Shown here: positions 54,292 to 58,747 of the stretch, one piece after another
Numbering within the stretch: the first letter of the stretch is position 1
Layout of the letters: every line of letters starts with the position of its first letter
Assembly: GCA_010084195.1 (NCBI GenBank)
Contig: RGPS01000012.1
Coordinates: 1 to 58,747, forward strand
Reading direction: 5' to 3'
Origin: Terriglobia bacterium
GTDB lineage: Bacteria > Acidobacteriota > Terriglobia > Bryobacterales > Bryobacteraceae
Length of the DNA stretch: 58,747 nt
The notes under the pieces: model-generated
Database searches by the model: none
What the model was told of the DNA's origin: nothing
What the model saw: the letters and a program-made list of their open reading frames with translations, nothing else
Position numbers and translations under genes: made by a program

Positions 54292-55194
54292 ATGAGATTC
54301 CGCAACATCCTCTTCCCGGTAGATTTCTCCGCACGCAGCCACGCTGCGGTCCCGCATGTCCGGGCCATGGCGGAGCACTTTGGCGCGTCCGTAACCCTGC
54401 TGCACGTCGTCGAAGGCCCTGCGTCCTGGGCAGCCGCCAGTGATGGTGGCTACTTCGTCGAATTCGACCTGCCTCGCATGATGAAGGACGCAGATGAGCG
54501 CCTCGCCGCCTTTGCCGCCGTCGATTTTCCGGCGGCGTCTCCCAACAGCACCAGCGTGACCCGCATGGTCGAACAGGGTGACCCCGGCACCGCTATCGCG
54601 GAACTCGCCCAGGCCTGGCACAGCGACCTCATCATGCTGCCGACCCACGGCAGGGGGGCCTTCCGCTCGGCCCTCCTCGGCTCTACCACCGCGAAGGTCC
54701 TGCACGACGCCCACTGCGCCGTCTGGACCGGAGCGCATCTGGAAGACGCCACGCTCCCCAGCCATACCTCCATCCACACCGTGATGTGTTCCCTCGACCT
54801 GGACGAGGGAAGCCTCGATCTCCTGAAAGGTACCGCCCACTTCGCCGACGCGTGGAAGGCCAACGGCTACATTGTGCACTCCGTACCGGGCACCGATACT
54901 CGTCCCGACATGTACTTCGACCAGCCCCTGGAAGCATTTCTCAAAGACAACGCCCGCAAGGCCATCGCGAAACTCCAGATGGAGGCCGGCACGTCCTTCG
55001 GTGTCTGCCTCGAAGCTGGTAACGTCGCCGATGTCGTTCATGACGCCGCCACTCACCACAAAGCAGACATGGTGGTCATCGGGCGAGGCACCATCAACCG
55101 TTTCGCGGGCCGCCTGCGCACGCATGCCTACGGGATCATCCGCGACGCAGGTTGCCCGGTCCTTAGTCTTCCGCCGCGCGAACTGGTCTTCTAA
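54292..55194 (+). CDS. Tandem universal stress protein (two UspA domains)
   Basis: This is a cytosolic protein of 300 residues with two Usp folds. The first starts RNILFPVDFSARSHAAVPHV and contains the segment MLPTHGRGAFRSALLGSTTAK, close to the ATP-binding GxxG...S/T motif. The second, from about residue 165, ends VVIGRGTINRFAGRLRTHAYG and keeps the same pattern less strictly. AGGAGA precedes ATG 54292. It diverges from the cytochrome cluster across a shared 275-base region, so it may share control with it. Confidence 0.88.
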   Translation: MRFRNILFPVDFSARSHAAVPHVRAMAEHFGASVTLLHVVEGPASWAAASDGGYFVEFDLPRMMKDADERLAAFAAVDFPAASPNSTSVTRMVEQGDPGTAIAELAQAWHSDLIMLPTHGRGAFRSALLGSTTAKVLHDAHCAVWTGAHLEDATLPSHTSIHTVMCSLDLDEGSLDLLKGTAHFADAWKANGYIVHSVPGTDTRPDMYFDQPLEAFLKDNARKAIAKLQMEAGTSFGVCLEAGNVADVVHDAATHHKADMVVIGRGTINRFAGRLRTHAYGIIRDAGCPVLSLPPRELVF

Positions 55195-55247
55195 GCTCGG
55201 CGGGTGCCAACCTGGCCGGGTGCTAACCTGGATACCAACAGCGCCAA

Positions 55248-56204
55248 ATGGTATCCGTACATCTTGAAAATGGGCAAGTAGGGCTGACTGACGCTCCCGT
55301 GCCACCACGACCGCCGGGCGTTGCCCTCATCCGCCTGCTCGCTGGCGGCATCTGCAATACAGATATTGAACTGCGACGCGGCTACTACGGCTTCTGCGGC
55401 TGTCCCGGCCACGAGTTTGTCGGCGAAGTGGTCGAAGCCGACAACCCGGCCCTGATTGGGAAGCGTGTTGTCGGCGAGATCAATCTGGCGTGCGGCACCT
55501 GCAAATGGTGCCAACGGGGCCTCGGTCGCCACTGCCCTGCCCGAACTGTTTTGGGCATCGTCCGCCACTCGGGAGCCTTCGCGGAATTCCTGACCCTGCC
55601 GGAAGTGAATCTCCACGTTCTGCCCGACGCAGTTTCCACGGAAGCGGGAGTCTTCGTCGAACCTCTGGCCGCCGCCTGCGAGATTCTCGATCAGGTACAA
55701 ATCCCGACCGGCAGCGCAGTCGCCCTGCTCGGCGATGGCAAGCTCGGCCTTCTGGTCGCTCAGGTCCTTCAGGCCAGCGGCTTACAAGTCCACCAGTTCG
55801 GCAGACACCCCGACAAACTGAGCATCGCCGCCAGGCGCGGCGTCACCACCGAAATCGCGCGCGAATCCATGCCGGAAGCGGAATACGAGTGGGTTGTGGA
55901 TGCAAGCGGTTCAGCGTCCGGGCTGCAAACCGCCGTCCGGATGACGCAACCGCGCGGAACCGTAATTCTGAAGTCAACGGTCCACGGCACCGTACCCGTG
56001 GACACAGCCCCCATCATTGTGGACGAAATCACCCTCGTCGGCTCCCGCTGCGGACGTTTCGAACCAGCCCTGGCACTTCTGGCCGCAGGCAAAATCGACG
56101 TCGCTTCGATGATTGCCGGCAGTTACCCTCTAACCCGCGCAGTCGAAGCCTTCGAACATGCCGAACGCAAAGGTACGCTCAAAATCCTGCTGACGGCAGA
56201 CTAA
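55248..56204 (+). CDS. Zinc-dependent medium-chain alcohol dehydrogenase
   Basis: This is a cytosolic NAD(P)-dependent oxidoreductase of 318 residues, rather short for the family. Catalytic zinc ligands are seen in GGICNTDIE (Cys) and PGHEFVGEV (His, Glu). The structural zinc loop CGTCKWCQRGLGRHC has four Cys. The Rossmann part has VALLGDGKLGLL and the end has DEITLVGSRCGRFEPAL. The C-terminal half resembles threonine/sorbitol dehydrogenase types. The substrate is not predictable. Its stop overlaps the end of the convergent DUF gene. Confidence 0.9.
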   Translation: MVSVHLENGQVGLTDAPVPPRPPGVALIRLLAGGICNTDIELRRGYYGFCGCPGHEFVGEVVEADNPALIGKRVVGEINLACGTCKWCQRGLGRHCPARTVLGIVRHSGAFAEFLTLPEVNLHVLPDAVSTEAGVFVEPLAAACEILDQVQIPTGSAVALLGDGKLGLLVAQVLQASGLQVHQFGRHPDKLSIAARRGVTTEIARESMPEAEYEWVVDASGSASGLQTAVRMTQPRGTVILKSTVHGTVPVDTAPIIVDEITLVGSRCGRFEPALALLAAGKIDVASMIAGSYPLTRAVEAFEHAERKGTLKILLTAD

Positions 56205-56605
56205 AGAGCACGCATCCGATTATTCTTCGGATTCGACTCCACCTCTGCCAGCCCCAGTTCTTTGAGCACGGACGGCACATACATCCCAAACCGCCCCCGG
56301 TAGCCCTTCTTCAGCCCATACCAGCCGCCGACCGGGTTGTCCTCTGCCCGCCCCCAGGCCTCAACCGTCCCGGCAGCCGCAGGCTTCTGTTCATCAGCAC
56401 TGCCCAGCAACATCCAGTCCCCGTGGGCTTTCAGCATCGAGTGTAGATCCTCAATGCAGCACAGTACATACCGCAGCTGGGTTGATCCCACCTGAACCAC
56501 CAAAGCCGGAGGACTCAGCGTTTCGTCCCGATAGGCCTCAAACTCCGATGTCCCCGGCGGCGTTTTCAACTTCCACGGATTCTCTTTCGTGCCCTGATTT
56601 GCCAT
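56201..56605 (-). CDS. Small conserved protein, DUF6855-like
   Basis: This is a cytosolic protein of about 134 residues from ATG 56605. Its opening NQGTKENPWKLKTPPGTSEF, middle LHSMLKAHGDWMLLGSADEQ and NPVGGWYGLKKGYRGRFG segments are strongly patterned and match a widespread family of unknown function that I recall as DUF6855. GGGGAG lies upstream of this ATG; an in-frame ATG at 56656 is less likely. I recognise no catalytic residues. It converges with the dehydrogenase, sharing four bases. Confidence 0.75.
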   Translation of the reverse strand: MANQGTKENPWKLKTPPGTSEFEAYRDETLSPPALVVQVGSTQLRYVLCCIEDLHSMLKAHGDWMLLGSADEQKPAAAGTVEAWGRAEDNPVGGWYGLKKGYRGRFGMYVPSVLKELGLAEVESNPKNNRMRAL

Positions 56606-56690
56606 CTCCAAAATCTCCCCCTTTGAGGATAGATCAGCTACGTTGAAGGACACCACAACCGCCCGACACGCGCCCCGAAGAGGCAGAAGC

Positions 56691-57533
56691 TCAATTCGCA
56701 GCAGGTAAAACGACCGGAACTTCTACGGGAACCGCAGCGGCGAACCGGGGTTCCCCGTACCCGCCGGTAAGCCAGGCTTCAAGCGTGAACGCCCGGGTCC
56801 CCTCAGCCTGTACCACCAGAAAGGGAACCGCCAAGCTCTCGGTCCAGGTTCCTGAGAATGTCCGTTCATGCAACATAGCAGCGAACAGCCGCGTGGCAGA
56901 CCATGTCCACACGACATCCCCAGCCGCATTCCGCAGCCGCAGATCATACTCCTGCGAGGAAGGAAACTGAACCCGGACGCCCCGGGCTGTGGGCATGTCA
57001 ATCCGGAGCGTGACGGCCCGGCGGAACGATCACCAGACCGCCCACCCGCGCTTCCACCAGAGCGTAGGTCTTCGGACCCACAATCGTACTCACCACCCTG
57101 CGGACCATGCCGATGTTTTCCGCGAACTGTTCGGAAAGTTCGCCTGCATCGGCGCACAGCAGTGACCGGTAGCGGATCTCCAGAACGCTCCATTTCCCGG
57201 CGGAGCCTTCGTACTGAACCGCTTTTCCTGCACTTCACCTTCAGAAGGACACATCCGCCCGGAGGCAGCGAACACGCCGTTGGCCCCCAAACGCACCCAG
57301 AGTGATTGTCCCGCGTACCCCTTCAACTCAAAATAAATGCGGTCGTTCCACGTAAGCGTCGTCTCGCCGACCGAAACCTGCAACATCGAGCCCCCGGCCC
57401 CGTCCCGGTAAGTCCAGCTTTTTCCAGGAGCAAGCGGTAGCAGGGCGGCGGCCCGCAGCACCCCCAATGAGGGGACCAACAACATTGTGGACAAGGCAAT
57501 GATTAAAAGCACAGTCAGACGCTCCCATTTCAT
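56691..57533 (-). pseudogene. Secreted BsuPI-domain protein with two frameshifts
   Basis: Three consecutive pieces in different frames join into one protein. From ATG 57533, piece 1 has a signal anchor (MKWERLTVLLIIALSTMLLV) and LPLAPGKSWTYRDGAGGSML up to EGEVQEK. Near the TTTT run at 57223-57226 the frame shifts to AVQYEGSAGKWSVLEIRYRS, continuing to GGLVIVPPG. Near 57012-57023 it shifts again to AVTLRIDMPTARGVRVQFPS, followed by QEYDLRLRNAAGDVVWTWSA, the hallmark of the BsuPI (intracellular proteinase inhibitor) fold. As read, no intact product results. Homopolymer and GC-run locations make sequence error possible. Confidence 0.7.
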
Positions 57534-57654
57534 TCCAACGAAGAACCGAACATTCCGGTTCCAACGTTCTCTGACCAGCCGCATTCTCCGCCGCAGCCTT
57601 CCCTCGAAAAGCAGCGAAAGAGCCGCACCTGCCGGGTGTTCACCGCAACGACCC

Positions 57655-57686
57655 GGTACCAGATGCTGCCAACAGCATCTGGCACC
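57655..57686. repeat. Near-perfect inverted repeat
   Basis: GGTACCAGATGCTG and CAGCATCTGGCACC flank the loop CCAA: 14-bp arms with one mismatch and ten perfect inner pairs. It lies downstream of ftsZ and the carboxyltransferase remnant. No T run follows on the minus strand, so a classic terminator is unlikely. Confidence 0.6.
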
Positions 57687-57706
57687 GATCGCGTTGGACG
57701 GGGCCG

Positions 57707-57848
57707 TCAACAAACGCGACTCTCACGGGGTTCGATGACATCGTCCATGTAGCCGTGTTCGGCGGTTTTTGCCGCCCGGGCTTCGGGGACGGCACCCCGC
57801 CAGGTCGCGCCGGAGGATCATATTGACGTCGCCCTCCGCGCCAACCAT
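57707..57848 (-). pseudogene. Remnant of an acyl-CoA carboxylase carboxyltransferase (PccB-like) gene
   Basis: From an ATG at 57848 the minus strand reads MVGAEGDVNMILRRDLAG, then after a frame change AVPEARAAKTAEHGYMDDV and IEPRESR, with a stop at 57707. GAEGxVN..I.RR and GYxDDVIEPRETR are signature pieces near the C-terminus of propionyl/acetyl-CoA carboxylase carboxyltransferase subunits. About 20 residues that normally lie between them are mostly missing, and nothing upstream fits the family. This is a degraded gene end left between ftsZ and the BsuPI gene. Confidence 0.6.
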
Positions 57849-57853
57849 GGTAA

Positions 57854-57879
57854 GTACATCAAATTTGCTGTACATCAAA
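57854..57879. repeat. Two 10-bp direct repeats
   Basis: GTACATCAAA occurs at 57854-57863 and 57870-57879 with six bases between, a 16-base period. It lies in the AT-richer stretch between ftsZ and the carboxyltransferase remnant. It may be a protein-binding site or an insertion scar; I cannot tell. Confidence 0.4.
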
Positions 57880-57914
57880 AATGTTGTAGCTTCGTTGGCG
57901 ATTGGCGCGAGACC

Positions 57915-58747
57915 TTACCCCAGAGTCTTCCCCTGCCGCAAATACGCCGGGACATCAATCTCATCCTCATACTCCGGCTCTGGCTCCGGCTCTGGCTCCG
58001 GTTCAGGAGTGGCCGCCACCACCGGTGCCGCCTCCACCACAGGAGCAACAACAACTGCCGCTGTCACAAACCCCGCCGGATCACTCCCCGCAGGCCGTTC
58101 CGCAAAGAACTCCTCCCGTGGCAACGCCTGAACTTCCGGCTCCATCACCGCGCCGCCAAACCGGGTCGCGATGATCGTCACCTTCACCGTATCGCCCATA
58201 TCCTCGCGCGTAATCACGCCAAAGTTGAGCTGCATGTCATCCGTATTCGCCGCCTGGCGAATAATCGAGCAGGCCTCATTCATCTCATGGAGCCCAATAT
58301 TCGGAGACGCCGTAATGTTCATCAGAACCTGGCGAGCCCCCGTCATCCGCGTGTCTTCCAGCAACGGAGAACTGATCGCCGCCGTCGCCGCCTCCACCGC
58401 TGCATTCGGTCCCGACGCCGTCCCCGTCCCGATCAGAGCAATCCCCATCCCGGAAATCGCCGCCTTCACATCCGAGAAATCCAGATTGATCAGCCCTGGC
58501 GTCAGAATCAGTTCGCTGATCCCCTGCACCGCCTGGCGCAGAACGTCATCCGCCATCCGGAACGCTTCGCCAATTCCCGAGCCCTTGGGCGCCATCTGCA
58601 GCAACCGGTCATTCGGAATCGAAGTGAGAATATCCACCGAAGCCGCCAGATCCTCCAGACTCCGCTCCGCCTGCCGCATCCTCTTGCCGCCCTCAAACGT
58701 GAAGGGCCTCGTCACCACAGCAATCGTCAGCGCCCCCATGCCCCCAA
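57915..58747 (-). CDS. ftsZ: Cell division protein FtsZ, C-terminal part (cut at the window edge)
   Basis: This tubulin-like GTPase forms the division ring. The visible ~277 residues begin in the GMGALTIAVVTRPFTFEG region, after the GTP-binding signature, which is outside the window. Present are SIPNDRLLQ, NLDFSDVKAAISGMG and the C-terminal globular domain with VTIIATRFGG. A variable linker rich in Ala and Val leads into an EPEPEPEPEPEYEDE run, then the conserved tail DEIDVPAYLRQGKTLG, which binds FtsA and other partners. The 5' end is missing only because the window ends. Confidence 0.97.
   Translation of the reverse strand, partial: GGMGALTIAVVTRPFTFEGGKRMRQAERSLEDLAASVDILTSIPNDRLLQMAPKGSGIGEAFRMADDVLRQAVQGISELILTPGLINLDFSDVKAAISGMGIALIGTGTASGPNAAVEAATAAISSPLLEDTRMTGARQVLMNITASPNIGLHEMNEACSIIRQAANTDDMQLNFGVITREDMGDTVKVTIIATRFGGAVMEPEVQALPREEFFAERPAGSDPAGFVTAAVVVAPVVEAAPVVAATPEPEPEPEPEPEYEDEIDVPAYLRQGKTLG

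Noticed and set aside
57960-58010. The repeated Glu-Pro codons in ftsZ as a phase-variable microsatellite.
   Set aside because: The linker before the FtsZ tail is often low in complexity, and the hexamer run is short and degenerate at its ends.

Overview
The window is about 58.7 kb of GC-rich, densely packed bacterial DNA. The gene content points to an Acidobacteriota genome, probably near Bryobacterales/Solibacter. This is an inference from the mix of a large Oar/TonB-type receptor, a PEP-CTERM protein, PQQ dehydrogenases, a sulfatase, a PhoPQ-related protein and many secreted proteins. I saw no tRNA, rRNA, CRISPR array or insertion sequence. Both edges cut genes: a quinoprotein dehydrogenase on the left and ftsZ on the right.

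Layout. 0-7 kb: end of a quinoprotein dehydrogenase, secreted M28 peptidase, BNR/Ycf48-like protein, DUF4440 protein, an SDR, a PEP-CTERM protein and a HEAT-repeat protein. 7-21 kb: copper ATPase copA, nadB, a PQQ dehydrogenase whose 3' end is repeated three times in tandem, folD-coaE-HtrA protease in start/stop overlap, a sulfatase and four glycosyltransferases for a surface polysaccharide. 21-25 kb: one broken reading frame in which a TPR protein is fused to an Oar-type receptor and then interrupted by a single TAA. 25-28.5 kb: a ketone-body module (thiolase and both CoA-transferase subunits) divergent from a beta-keto acid cleavage enzyme. 28.5-40.7 kb: alkaline phosphatase, two esterases/hydrolases, a VapBC-type toxin-antitoxin pair, L-rhamnose isomerase and mutarotase, a PhoPQ-related protein, two tandem FMN dehydrogenase paralogues (one lacking the catalytic His) and an M20 peptidase gene stopped by TAA. 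40.7-47.4 kb: an extremely acidic small protein, hslVU, an FN3 lipoprotein, a DinB-like protein, an amino-acid permease and a membrane protein.

The most striking region is 47.4-54.0 kb: five tightly coupled minus-strand genes for a MtrC/OmcA-like decaheme cytochrome, a second decaheme cytochrome (MtrA/DmsE-like), an outer-membrane beta-barrel protein, an unusual tetraheme cytochrome built of four tandem mono-heme domains, and a small mono-heme cytochrome. Together they carry 25 CXXCH motifs and look like a porin-cytochrome conduit for moving electrons across the outer membrane. A universal-stress-protein gene diverges from it. The right end holds a zinc dehydrogenase, a small conserved protein, a frameshifted BsuPI-type gene, a remnant of a carboxyltransferase gene and ftsZ.

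Several genes are interrupted by single in-frame stops or 1-nt shifts (HEAT protein, receptor, M20 peptidase, BsuPI protein). These could be true decay or consensus errors, and raw reads would decide.
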